DNA of 64,000 bases, taken from NCBI RefSeq assembly GCF_014195445.1, contig NZ_JACIBT010000001.1, positions 372,001 through 436,000 of the forward strand, read 5' to 3'. Below, in pieces: positions 8,534 to 15,580 of this stretch (position 1 is the stretch's first letter; each line of letters begins with the position of its first letter). The translations under genes and the position numbers were made by a program. The DNA comes from Garicola koreensis (GTDB lineage Bacteria; Actinomycetota; Actinomycetes; Actinomycetales; Micrococcaceae). The notes beneath the pieces are model-generated. The model was not told where the DNA came from. It saw only the letters and a list, made by a program, of their open reading frames with translations, and made no database searches.

Positions 8534-9523
8534 TCAGAACCAGACGTCGGCCAGAAGCTCCAGCGAGCGATCGCGCACTGCCGGATCGTAGGCGTAGGTG
8601 GTGGTGATGAGCTCATCCGCTCCGGTGCGCTCGACGAACTCGCTGAGCTGTCGGCGAGCGGTCTGCGGGGAGCCCACGGCCTTGATGCGCAGCATCGGGT
8701 TCTCGCGCGCGCCCGTCTCGGCCAGCTGCGCCGGATCGATCGGCGGTTGGATCTTGCGCTGCCGACCGCGGGTGATGTCGAGAAACATCTGCTCCAGGGT
8801 GGTGAACTGGTAGTCGGCTTCCTCATCGGTGTCGGCGACGACGACGTTGATTCCAGCCATCACGTAGGGCTTATCGATCTGCGCAGTCGGCGCCTCGGTG
8901 GTGAACGACTCCCGGTAGACCCGGATCGCCTCGTCGATCTGATCCGGTGCGAAGTGTGAGGCCAGCGAGAACGGCAGCCCCAACTGCCCGGCGATGGAGG
9001 CGCCGTTGACGGTCGACCCCAAAACCCAGATCGGCACGTGGGTATCAGCGGAGACCGCCGATTGGATCGACGCACTGTGGGCGGTGCCGTCAGCGCCGAA
9101 CCAGCCCTGCATGTCGTAGATGTTCTGGGCGAACTCCTGGGGCTCGCCGGAGGAGCGCGCCAGTGCCTGCGCGGTCATCTGGTCAGTGCCGGGGGCACGA
9201 CCCAGTCCCAGGTCGATGCGCGGGCCGTGCATATTGGCCAGCGTCCCGTACTGTTCGGCAACCATCAGGGGCGCGTGATTGGGCAGCATCACGCCGCCGG
9301 AGCCCAAGCGGATCTTCTCGGTGACCGTTGCTGCCTGGGAAATCAGCAGCGCGGTGGAGCTGGCCGCCAGGTTGGGCGTGTTGTGATGTTCGGCGTACCA
9401 GAGGCGGTGATAGCCCAGCTGATCGGCATGCCGTGCGGATTCCATGGAGGCGGCGATGCCATCGCGGGCGGTGGAGCCCTCAGGGATGGACACGAGGTCA
9501 AGAATGCTCAGAGGTACAGACAA
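8534..9523 (-). CDS. LLM-class flavin-dependent oxidoreductase (luciferase-like)
   Basis: A 329-residue bacterial-luciferase-like TIM-barrel protein that uses reduced FMN or F420. The N-terminus (PLSILDLVSIPEG) and the blocks GYHRLWYAEHHNTPNLA and IRLGSGGVMLPNHAPLMVAEQYGTL match the MsnO8-type monooxygenase subgroup, whose true substrates are mostly unknown. The start is the TTG at 9523, the only in-frame start near the conserved N-terminus; GTAAGGAA lies about 12 nt upstream as a poor Shine-Dalgarno. A 10-mer in this leader (minus strand GCGTAAGGAA) also occurs upstream of the VOC gene at 15131. The gene stands alone and converges on tRNA-Pro. Confidence 0.85.
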   Translation of the reverse strand: MSVPLSILDLVSIPEGSTARDGIAASMESARHADQLGYHRLWYAEHHNTPNLAASSTALLISQAATVTEKIRLGSGGVMLPNHAPLMVAEQYGTLANMHGPRIDLGLGRAPGTDQMTAQALARSSGEPQEFAQNIYDMQGWFGADGTAHSASIQSAVSADTHVPIWVLGSTVNGASIAGQLGLPFSLASHFAPDQIDEAIRVYRESFTTEAPTAQIDKPYVMAGINVVVADTDEEADYQFTTLEQMFLDITRGRQRKIQPPIDPAQLAETGARENPMLRIKAVGSPQTARRQLSEFVERTGADELITTTYAYDPAVRDRSLELLADVWF

Positions 9524-9648
9524 TGTCGCTTCAGTTCCTTACGCGTTAGTAAACCTGGACTCTGCTACACCCGAGGCAACAACTGCGGGACTGACGCCTA
9601 TTCCGGACGGTGCGACTCACTCGGGCCTTCAGACGCCGAGGGCGCCGG

Positions 9649-9654
9649 TAGGGT
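9649..9654 (+). promoter_or_regulatory. Candidate -10 box, leaderless 2-hydroxyacid dehydrogenase
   Basis: TAGGGT is followed by six bases and the ATG at 9661, without a Shine-Dalgarno sequence. Confidence 0.5.
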
Positions 9655-9660
9655 GGCACC

Positions 9661-10641
9661 ATGCCTGAGCAACAGCATGTTTTTCTCACGCGCCCACTGG
9701 ATGAGGCCGTTCTCAACGAGTTCCGGCCCCAGCTGAGGCCGCAGCTGCGCATCCACCCCGATACCGAATTCCCACCGTCGCGCGAGGAGCTGCTCAGCGC
9801 CGTGCGCGGTGCCTCGGGACTGGTGACCATGGTGACCGACCGGATCGACGCCGAAGTGCTCGACGCCGCCGGGGAGCAGCTCCAGGTGGTGGCCAATATG
9901 GCGGTGGGCTATGACAATATCGACGTCGCCGCGGCCGCTGAGCGCGGGGTCACCGTCACCAACACCCCTGGGGTCCTCGACGAATCAGTCGCCGACCTCA
10001 CGCTGGCGCTGCTGCTGAGCACGGTGCGCCGGGTCGCCGAAGGGGACCGGTTCATACGCACCGGCAAAGAATGGATCTGGGGCCCGCAGAGCTTTGTGGG
10101 TTTGGACATCTCCGCCGGCTCCACTCTGGGCATTGTGGGGCTGGGGCGCATCGGTATGGCCACCGCCCGCCGGGCCGCCGCCTTCGGGATGCACATCCTG
10201 GCCACCGGCCGCCGCGCCCACTCTGCCGAAGCGAAGGCTCTCGGCGTGGAACCTGCCACGCTGGAGCAGCTGATCGCAGCCTCCGACGTCGTCTCGCTGC
10301 ACGCCCCGCTGACCGCTGAGACCAAGCACCTGATCGGCAAAGACCAACTGGCGGCCATGAAGCCCGGCAGCTATCTGCTCAACACCGCACGCGGACCGCT
10401 GGTGGACGAGGAAGCGCTGGCAGATTCCCTGGACTCCGGGCACCTGGGCGGGGCCGGACTCGATGTGCACGAATACGAGCCGGCGATCAACGAGCGGCTG
10501 CGCGGAATGGAGAACGTGGTGCTGCTGCCGCACATCGGCTCCGCCGGAGACGCCACGCGCAACCGCATGGCATCGCTGGCGCTGAAGAACCTGGTCGCCG
10601 TGCTCAACGGTGAGGACCCACTGACCCCGGTGGAGGGCTAA
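9661..10641 (+). CDS. D-2-hydroxyacid dehydrogenase (glyoxylate/hydroxypyruvate reductase type)
   Basis: An NAD(P)H-dependent reductase of the D-isomer-specific 2-hydroxyacid dehydrogenase family. The substrate-domain motif NMAVGYDNIDVAAAAERGV (about 79-97), the Rossmann loop GLGRIG (160-165), the Arg motif NTARGPLVDE (about 240) and the catalytic His in LLPHIGSA (about 290) are all present. Overall it looks closest to glyoxylate/hydroxypyruvate reductases (GyaR/GhrB); specificity cannot be fixed from sequence. Product 326 residues. The start is supported by the -10 box 6 nt upstream. The gene ends 36 bp before the 3' end of convergent tgt. Confidence 0.88.
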   Translation: MPEQQHVFLTRPLDEAVLNEFRPQLRPQLRIHPDTEFPPSREELLSAVRGASGLVTMVTDRIDAEVLDAAGEQLQVVANMAVGYDNIDVAAAAERGVTVTNTPGVLDESVADLTLALLLSTVRRVAEGDRFIRTGKEWIWGPQSFVGLDISAGSTLGIVGLGRIGMATARRAAAFGMHILATGRRAHSAEAKALGVEPATLEQLIAASDVVSLHAPLTAETKHLIGKDQLAAMKPGSYLLNTARGPLVDEEALADSLDSGHLGGAGLDVHEYEPAINERLRGMENVVLLPHIGSAGDATRNRMASLALKNLVAVLNGEDPLTPVEG

Positions 10642-10677
10642 GCTGCGCCGTCGTCGTGCTCATCTGCGGCGTCGTGC

Positions 10678-11973
10678 TCAGCTGATGCGGCCTGCGTAGC
10701 GCGCCAGGGTCTCGTCGCGGAAGTCGTAGAACCGGCCCGCGGCGATGGCGTCGCGGATGTCGTCCACCAGCTTCACCGTGTAGTACTCATTGTGGATGGT
10801 GCACAGGGTGGAGTAGAGCATCTCCTTGGCCTTGAACAGGTGATGCAGATACGCCTTGGTGTAGTGCTGGCAGGTGTAGCAGCCGCAGTCGGCCTGGATC
10901 GGGGTGAAGTCCTTCTTGTACTTCGCCTGGGGTACGTTGAAGTAGCCGTCGGGAGTGTAGACGCGGCCGTTGCGCGCCACCCGTGAGGGTTGGACGCAGT
11001 CGAAGGTGTCCGCACCGTTCTCGATGGCGGTGAAGAAGTCATCCGGCTCCGAGATGCCCAACAGGTGCCGCGGCTTGCTCTCCGGCAGCTCCTCGCAGAC
11101 CCAGCCGACGATTGTGCCGAGGTTCTCCTTCTCCAGGGCACCGCCGATGCCGAACCCGTCGAAGACCTGGCCCTCGGCCTCCATGCTGCCCAGATCCCGG
11201 GCGGCCCTGCGCCGCAGATCCTCATACTGGGCACCCTGCAGCACCCCGAAGAGCGCCTGATACGGGCGGTGGCTGCGCTCTGCGCTCAGCCGCTGATGGG
11301 CCACCAGGCACCGCTGAGCCCACAGACGGGTGCGCTCCAGCGACTCCTCCTGATAGCTGCGGGTGTTGAACAGGGTAGTCAGCTCGTCGAAGGCGAAAAT
11401 CATGTCAGCACCGATCTGATGCTGCAGCTCCATTGAGATCTCCGGGGTGAACCGGTGCACGGTGCCATCAATGTGGGAGCGGAAGGTGACCCCGTCGTCG
11501 TCGACGAAGGCGCGGCGCTCATGCTCGGGGGCCACGGCGTCGTCGTTGGTGACTCGGGAGGTGTCCATGGAGATGGTCTTCTTGAAGCCTACGCCCAGGC
11601 TCATCACCTGGAAGCCGCCGGAGTCGGTGAACGTGGGGCCGGCCCAGTTCATGAACTTCCCCAGACCGCCAGCGGCATCGAGCACATCAGTACCGGGCTG
11701 CAGGTTCAGGTGATAGGCGTTGGCCAGCACCGCCTGGGCACCCAGTTCGCTCATCTCCTCCGGCCGGACGGCTTTGACGGTCGCCTTGGTGGCCACGGGG
11801 ATGAACGCCGGGGTCTGGATCTGCCCGTGCGGGGTGCTGATGGTGCCGGTGCGCCCCAAGCCACCCTCGATCCGGTGGTGAACCTGGAAGCTGAAGCTGC
11901 TGCGGTCGTTCACTGGGGGAGTGGACGACGGCGCAGCGGGCTGGGACGTGGGAGCGGGAACGGATTCAGGCAC
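10678..11973 (-). CDS. tgt: tRNA-guanine(34) transglycosylase
   Basis: Exchanges guanine at wobble position 34 of GUN-anticodon tRNAs for a deazaguanine base. The general-acid motif DSGGFQVMSL begins at Asp117, the nucleophile region is FDCVQPSRVARNG, and the zinc site CGCYTC with a later H (TLCTIHNEYY) is intact. Length is 431 residues, with a 25-residue Pro/Ser-rich N-terminus. The nucleophile block reads DCVQPSRVARNG rather than the proteobacterial DCVMPTRNARNG, as expected for a divergent actinobacterial form. No preQ1 synthesis or queG genes lie nearby, so the base it inserts (preQ1, queuine or a salvaged one) is unknown. GTG start, 6 nt after a TAGACT box. Confidence 0.95.
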   Translation of the reverse strand: MPESVPAPTSQPAAPSSTPPVNDRSSFSFQVHHRIEGGLGRTGTISTPHGQIQTPAFIPVATKATVKAVRPEEMSELGAQAVLANAYHLNLQPGTDVLDAAGGLGKFMNWAGPTFTDSGGFQVMSLGVGFKKTISMDTSRVTNDDAVAPEHERRAFVDDDGVTFRSHIDGTVHRFTPEISMELQHQIGADMIFAFDELTTLFNTRSYQEESLERTRLWAQRCLVAHQRLSAERSHRPYQALFGVLQGAQYEDLRRRAARDLGSMEAEGQVFDGFGIGGALEKENLGTIVGWVCEELPESKPRHLLGISEPDDFFTAIENGADTFDCVQPSRVARNGRVYTPDGYFNVPQAKYKKDFTPIQADCGCYTCQHYTKAYLHHLFKAKEMLYSTLCTIHNEYYTVKLVDDIRDAIAAGRFYDFRDETLARYAGRIS

Positions 11974-11979
11974 CGCAAC

Positions 11980-11985
11980 AGTCTA
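11980..11985 (-). promoter_or_regulatory. Candidate -10 box of tgt
   Basis: Minus strand reads TAGACTGTTGCGGTG, where GTG is the tgt start. The same 15-mer occurs on the plus strand at the yeiH-like start (12137-12151). Confidence 0.6.
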
Positions 11986-12065
11986 CGACGGCGCTGCTGC
12001 TGCCGGCTGCCGGCCTGGCGGTACGCCCGGTGGTGGGGTGAATGTTCCCCGCCATATTGCCGTTA

Positions 12066-12085
12066 CCCCGTGGAATTACACGGGG
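12066..12085. promoter_or_regulatory. Palindrome CCCCGTG-N6-CACGGGG between tgt and the YeiH gene
   Basis: Perfect 7-bp arms around a 6-bp spacer lie in the divergent intergenic region, 64 bp before the exporter GTG and 81 bp from the tgt -10 box. Symmetry and location suggest a repressor or activator operator; the regulator is unknown. Confidence 0.45.
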
Positions 12086-12136
12086 AAGCGCGAATGTGGT
12101 GGGGAAGAACCGGAGCACGCGACGGTGTGGGCGTCC

Positions 12137-12142
12137 TAGACT
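12137..12142 (+). promoter_or_regulatory. Candidate -10 box of the YeiH-type exporter gene
   Basis: TAGACT, then GTTGCG, then the GTG start at 12149; identical over 15 bases to the divergent tgt promoter. Confidence 0.6.
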
Positions 12143-12148
12143 GTTGCG

Positions 12149-13201
12149 GTGTCATCCTCCCCACGCGGATCCTTCGACCCGCAGCGGCTCATCGAACGCG
12201 GCTACCAGCTGCTGCCGGGTGCTGCCCTGGCGCTGGTGGTCGCGGCAGTGGCTGAGCGCTTTCTCGCCGAGTGGGTGCCGGTCTCCAGCCTGCTGATCGC
12301 CATCGTGCTCGGCATGGCTCTTCGCACCCTGGGGTGGGTTCCCTGGTGGGGCGAGAGTGGGCTGGCCTGGGCTGCGAAAGTACCGCTGCGCGCAGGCATC
12401 GTGCTGCTGGGCCTTGAGCTGGCCCTGGGAGACATCGCCGCCCTGGGCTGGGAGGTGCTGGTGATCGTGCTGGTCACCGTACTGGTGACATTCCTCGGGA
12501 TGCGCCTGCTGGGCCCACTGCTGCGCACCGACCCTACGACGACGGCGCTGCTGGCCACCGGCACCGCCATCTGCGGGGCCTCAGCGGTCGCGGCGGCCGC
12601 ATCGGTGCTCGACCGCGGCGACGGTAAGGATCACCGGGGCCGGGCGTTGGGGGAGGCCGCCGCCACTGCGCTGGCAGTGGTGACTCTCTGCGGCACCGTG
12701 GCCATGGTGGCGCTGCCGATGCTCGCGTCCATTCTCAACCTGGGGGAGCAGGAGGCAGGCGTCTGGATCGGGGCCAGCGTGCACGAGGTCGCCCAAGTCG
12801 TGGCAGCAGGCGGAATTGTCGGTGCCACCGCGCTCGCGGCGGCCACCGTGGTGAAGCTTGCCCGGGTGCTGCTGCTGGCGCCGGCCGTGGTCGCTGTGCG
12901 ACTGATGGATGCCCGCTCAGGGTCCGCCCACGGTGCTGGCACGGCGAGCATCATGCCGTGGTTCGTGCTTGGCTTCCTGCTGGCCGTCGCAGTGAATTCG
13001 TTGACGACGATTCCTGCCGAGACCTCGGACTTCATCGCCCAGATCACCACGATGCTGCTCACCATCGCGATGGCGGCAGTGGGTGCGTCGGTGAACCTGC
13101 GGACCCTGCTGCGCACCGGCGGTCCCGCCCTGCTGCTCGGGGGTGCGGGCAGCCTCCTGGCAGGAGGAACTGCGCTGATCGGAGTATTTCTGCTGGTCTG
13201 A
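12149..13201 (+). CDS. YeiH/UPF0324-family putative sulfate exporter
   Basis: A polytopic inner-membrane protein of 350 residues with about nine or ten hydrophobic segments. The family blocks LLIAIVLGMALRTLG, LRAGIVLLGLELALGDIAALGW, ALLATGTAICGASAVAAAASVL and VWIGASVHEVAQVVAAGGIVG are all recognisable. Members are annotated as putative sulfate exporters, but direct transport evidence in the family is thin. The GTG start is chosen because TAGACT lies 6 nt upstream and only a short polar leader precedes the first membrane segment. A perfect palindrome 64 bp upstream suggests regulation. It is monocistronic; the next gene has its own LexA-box promoter. Confidence 0.85.
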   Translation: MSSSPRGSFDPQRLIERGYQLLPGAALALVVAAVAERFLAEWVPVSSLLIAIVLGMALRTLGWVPWWGESGLAWAAKVPLRAGIVLLGLELALGDIAALGWEVLVIVLVTVLVTFLGMRLLGPLLRTDPTTTALLATGTAICGASAVAAAASVLDRGDGKDHRGRALGEAAATALAVVTLCGTVAMVALPMLASILNLGEQEAGVWIGASVHEVAQVVAAGGIVGATALAAATVVKLARVLLLAPAVVAVRLMDARSGSAHGAGTASIMPWFVLGFLLAVAVNSLTTIPAETSDFIAQITTMLLTIAMAAVGASVNLRTLLRTGGPALLLGGAGSLLAGGTALIGVFLLV

Positions 13202-13225
13202 AGGAGACCTACCCTTGAGCTGAAC

Positions 13226-13241
13226 TCGAACATATGTTCGA
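13226..13241. promoter_or_regulatory. LexA (SOS) box
   Basis: TCGAACATATGTTCGA is a perfect 16-bp palindrome matching the actinobacterial/Gram-positive SOS box (GAAC-N4-GTTC core). It ends 8 bp before the ATG of the radical SAM gene, where bound LexA would block transcription start. Confidence 0.88.
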
Positions 13242-13249
13242 ATGAGAGC

Positions 13250-14332
13250 ATGCGGTGGCAGGGGCAAAGGGTCGACGACGTCGGCGAGGCGGCACTGCTG
13301 CCCATGAAGGGCTTGGTTCGCAGTGTGCGCGCTCCGGAGTTCGAGGGTGTCACCTTCCACGAGGTGGCCGCCAAGTCCGCCTTGAACAAAGTTCCCCAAA
13401 ACTCTAATATGCCATTTAAGTGGACTATTAATCCGACGCGTGGATGCCTTCATCAATGTCGCTACTGCTTCGCGAGAAAGACGCATGAATATCTTGATTT
13501 AGATTCAGGGAAAGATTTTGATACACAAATTGTGGTGAAGACCAATGTGGTCGAGGTGCTGCGCGCCGAGGTGTCCAAACCGAGCTGGAAGCGCGAGCAC
13601 GTCGCCCTGGGCACCAACACCGACCCGTATCAGCGCAGCGAAGGCCGCTATGGGCTCATGCCGGGGATCATCCGGGCCCTGGCTGACTCGGGGACCCCGT
13701 TTTCGATTCTCACCAAAGGGCCGCTGCTCAAGCGCGATCTGCCGCTCCTGGTCGAGGCGGCTAAGAAGGTGCCGGTCTCCGTGGCGGTGTCATTGGCGAT
13801 CATGGACACTGAGCTGCAGCAGAAGGTGGAGCCCGGCACGCCCGACTCACGGGCACGACTGAATCTTATCCGTGCCATCACCGACGCTGGACTCGAATGC
13901 AACGTAATGGCCATGCCGATCCTGCCGTGGCTGACCGACTCCCAGGACCAGCTTGACCGACTCCACGCTGCACTGGCTGATGCCGGCGCGGGGTGGGTGA
14001 CCACCGGAGCGCTGCACCTGAGGCCCGGCGCTCGGGAATGGTTCATGCAGTGGTTGCAGGCCGAGTATCCCAAACTGGTGCCGAAGTATCGGCGTCTCTA
14101 CCGCAGCTCCAGGGGAGACTTCGGCAGCTATGCGGATAAGGACTATAAGAAGTGGTTGGGTCAGCAGGCCGCCGCAGCACGACGCCGCCACGGATTCCTC
14201 GACCGGCCACCGCCGGCCTGGCGCGGCCGCGATTCGCCCGAGAAAGCGTCCCAGACGGCACTCAGCGATCGGGCCGAAGAACTGCCGGGGCTGGAACTCT
14301 CCGGGCAGGGCGGTCAGCCGACACTGTTCTAG
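13250..14332 (+). CDS. Rv2578c-family radical SAM protein (SplB-like), LexA-controlled
   Basis: A 360-residue radical S-adenosylmethionine protein of the type often named after M. tuberculosis Rv2578c and loosely called SplB-like. The cluster motif CLHQCRYC (C66, C70, C73) is a CxxxCxxC, and HEYLD, ALGTNTDPYQRSEGRYGLMPGI and the terminal QPTLF match the family as I remember it. The MRW start fits relatives. Its substrate is unknown; the LexA box just upstream argues for a DNA-damage role. Codons for residues about 45-98 are strikingly AT-rich (59 of 150 G+C at 13381-13530, including TTA Leu at 13499 and AGA Arg), while both flanks are normal high-GC. The protein sequence over this block remains conserved, and no intein is present. 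Confidence 0.9.
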   Translation: MRWQGQRVDDVGEAALLPMKGLVRSVRAPEFEGVTFHEVAAKSALNKVPQNSNMPFKWTINPTRGCLHQCRYCFARKTHEYLDLDSGKDFDTQIVVKTNVVEVLRAEVSKPSWKREHVALGTNTDPYQRSEGRYGLMPGIIRALADSGTPFSILTKGPLLKRDLPLLVEAAKKVPVSVAVSLAIMDTELQQKVEPGTPDSRARLNLIRAITDAGLECNVMAMPILPWLTDSQDQLDRLHAALADAGAGWVTTGALHLRPGAREWFMQWLQAEYPKLVPKYRRLYRSSRGDFGSYADKDYKKWLGQQAAAARRRHGFLDRPPPAWRGRDSPEKASQTALSDRAEELPGLELSGQGGQPTLF

Positions 14333-14341
14333 CGACAGTGT
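14321..14341 (+). terminator. Short hairpin over the stop codon of the radical SAM gene
   Basis: ACACTGT (14321-14327) pairs with ACAGTGT (14335-14341); the TAG stop lies in the loop. There is no T run, so termination activity is only possible. Confidence 0.35.
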
Positions 14342-14357
14342 TCTCTGCTGCGCTGAG

Positions 14358-14363
14358 TAGACT
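14358..14363 (+). promoter_or_regulatory. Candidate -10 box of the heme oxygenase-like gene
   Basis: TAGACT, six bases (GGGGCA), then the ATG at 14370. Confidence 0.55.
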
Positions 14364-14369
14364 GGGGCA

Positions 14370-14687
14370 ATGAGCACCAGTGTCATCAAGATCAATGCCA
14401 TCACAGTGCCCGAGGACTCCGGCGACCAGCTGGGCCAGCGATTTGCGGCTCACCAGGACTCCATGGCTGGTACGGCCGGTTTCCAGGGATTCGAGCTGCT
14501 GCAGCCCACTGACGGGCGGAACCAGTGGCTGGTGGTGACACGCTGGGACTCCGAAGAGGACTATCAGAACTGGCGAGATTCTCAGGATTTCAAGACGTCT
14601 CACGGAGAGCACGACGGCGAACCGAAGCGAAAGCCGGTGGGCATGTCCAGTGAGCTGTGGAGCTACCAGGTCGCCGTCACCGGCTGA
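14370..14687 (+). CDS. ABM-domain heme-degrading monooxygenase, MhuD/IsdG-like
   Basis: A 105-residue antibiotic-biosynthesis-monooxygenase fold protein. It aligns by eye with mycobacterial MhuD from VIKINAI through the C-terminus; the residues that position heme in the MhuD/IsdG family are in place: Asn9, Trp67 in DYQNW, and the proximal His78 in SHGE. Such enzymes open heme in the cytoplasm to release iron. No heme importer or iron regulator is adjacent, so the role rests on family alone. The start is set by the TAGACT box 6 nt upstream. The gene ends 9 bp before the convergent VOC gene. Confidence 0.82.
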   Translation: MSTSVIKINAITVPEDSGDQLGQRFAAHQDSMAGTAGFQGFELLQPTDGRNQWLVVTRWDSEEDYQNWRDSQDFKTSHGEHDGEPKRKPVGMSSELWSYQVAVTG

Positions 14688-14696
14688 CCAGGTTGA

Positions 14697-15131
14697 TCAG
14701 ACGGAAGGTTCCGGCGCTGCGCTTTCGCCTGCTGGCGCGGCCAACTGCCACGAGACCCCGAAGCGGTCTTCGACCCAGCCGAACGGACCGAAGCCGTAGT
14801 CGTCCAGAGGCATATAGATTCTCCCACCCTGAGCGAGGGCGTCGAACAGGCGCTGCTGCTCGTTTACAGAATCGCAGTCGACCATCACCGAAACCGCCGG
14901 AGTGATATCCCACTCGTGCTTGATGAAGCTGTCGCTGCAGCGGAAGTGCTGCCCGGCTATCACGAACTCCGCCAATATGACCGTCCCTTCTGCACCGGGG
15001 CCCTCAGCGCCGTAGCGTTGGTCGGTCAGGACCCGGCCGTCATCGAACAGGCCGAGGTAGGTGTCCATGGCCTCGGCGGCGCTTTGCCCACGGCCAGGCT
15101 GGAAGGTGAGAAACGGGGTTGCTTGTGGCAT
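14697..15131 (-). CDS. VOC-family protein (PhnB/glyoxalase-like)
   Basis: A 144-residue vicinal-oxygen-chelate protein of the PhnB-like subgroup (older name 3-demethylubiquinone-9 3-methyltransferase domain). The blocks TPFLTFQPG, QHFRCSDSFIKHEW, VMVDCDSVNEQQRLFDALAQGG and FGPFGWVEDRFGVSWQL are typical. Most members have no known substrate. I chose the ATG at 15131, since AAGGA lies about 10 nt upstream; a TTG 6 bp further out (15137) is too close to that site. It converges on the heme oxygenase gene and appears to be transcribed alone. Confidence 0.82.
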   Translation of the reverse strand: MPQATPFLTFQPGRGQSAAEAMDTYLGLFDDGRVLTDQRYGAEGPGAEGTVILAEFVIAGQHFRCSDSFIKHEWDITPAVSVMVDCDSVNEQQRLFDALAQGGRIYMPLDDYGFGPFGWVEDRFGVSWQLAAPAGESAAPEPSV

Positions 15132-15137
15132 CGCCAA

Positions 15138-15448
15138 ATCGTCCTTTCGATTCCTTACGCTTTTAGTTCTTCTAAGGTCGTTCTGCGCGGTCTTTCAGGG
15201 TCGCGAGCCGGTGGCCCCACCCGGCGGCCATAGCATCCATCTGACGTGCTGCGGCACTGAGAGCTGATCCGATCGGCTGGCAGCGGATTTCGCAGGGAGT
15301 GAGGGTGGCGCTGTTTATCCACCGCCCCGGTTCACGCAAGCAAAATATGGCACTCCAGCCTGATCTGCAATAGAACAGTTGCACAAATTCTGAAGTCGCC
15401 GTCTCCGGCTCGGCCTGGTAACCTGGATCGGTCGCAACCAGCGATCCC
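15138..15448. other. Intergenic region between the VOC gene and tRNA-Arg
   Basis: No convincing gene. The left part holds the minus-strand leader of the VOC gene (TTCCTTACGC at 15151-15160 is shared with the flavin oxidoreductase leader). The right end holds TAACCT at 15419-15424, a plausible -10 box 24 nt before tRNA-Arg. A 70-codon minus-strand frame in the middle has no Shine-Dalgarno sequence and no recognisable protein features. Confidence 0.6.
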
Positions 15449-15524
15449 GCCTCCGTAGCTCAGGGGATAGAGCGTCGGTTTCCGGTACCGAAGGTCAGGG
15501 GTTCGAATCCCTTCGGGGGCACCA
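15449..15524 (+). tRNA. tRNA-Arg (anticodon CCG)
   Basis: Cloverleaf with acceptor GCCTCCG/CGGGGGC (one T-G pair), D arm AGCTCAGGGGATAGAGC, anticodon stem TCGGT/ACCGA with loop TTCCGGT (anticodon CCG at 15482-15484), T loop GTTCGAATC and encoded CCA. It decodes CGG, a well-used codon in high-GC genomes. A strong terminator follows. Confidence 0.97.
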
Positions 15525-15528
15525 ACAG

Positions 15529-15568
15529 AAAACCCCCGCGATCGCCTTAAGTCGATCGCGGGGGTTTT
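15529..15568. terminator. Bidirectional intrinsic terminator
   Basis: AAAACCCCCGCGATCG (15529-15544) is perfectly complementary to CGATCGCGGGGGTTTT (15553-15568) around an 8-nt loop, with T on the 3' side of each strand. It ends tRNA-Arg and, 12 bp away, the convergent DUF4190-like gene. Confidence 0.95.
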
Positions 15569-15580
15569 CTCATGTCTGAA

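Noticed and set aside
14612-14697. Operon link between the heme oxygenase and VOC genes
   Set aside because: They are convergent, not co-directional, so joint transcription is impossible.
15172-15384. 70-codon minus-strand frame upstream of tRNA-Arg
   Set aside because: No Shine-Dalgarno sequence, Cys/Trp-scattered composition and no family resemblance.
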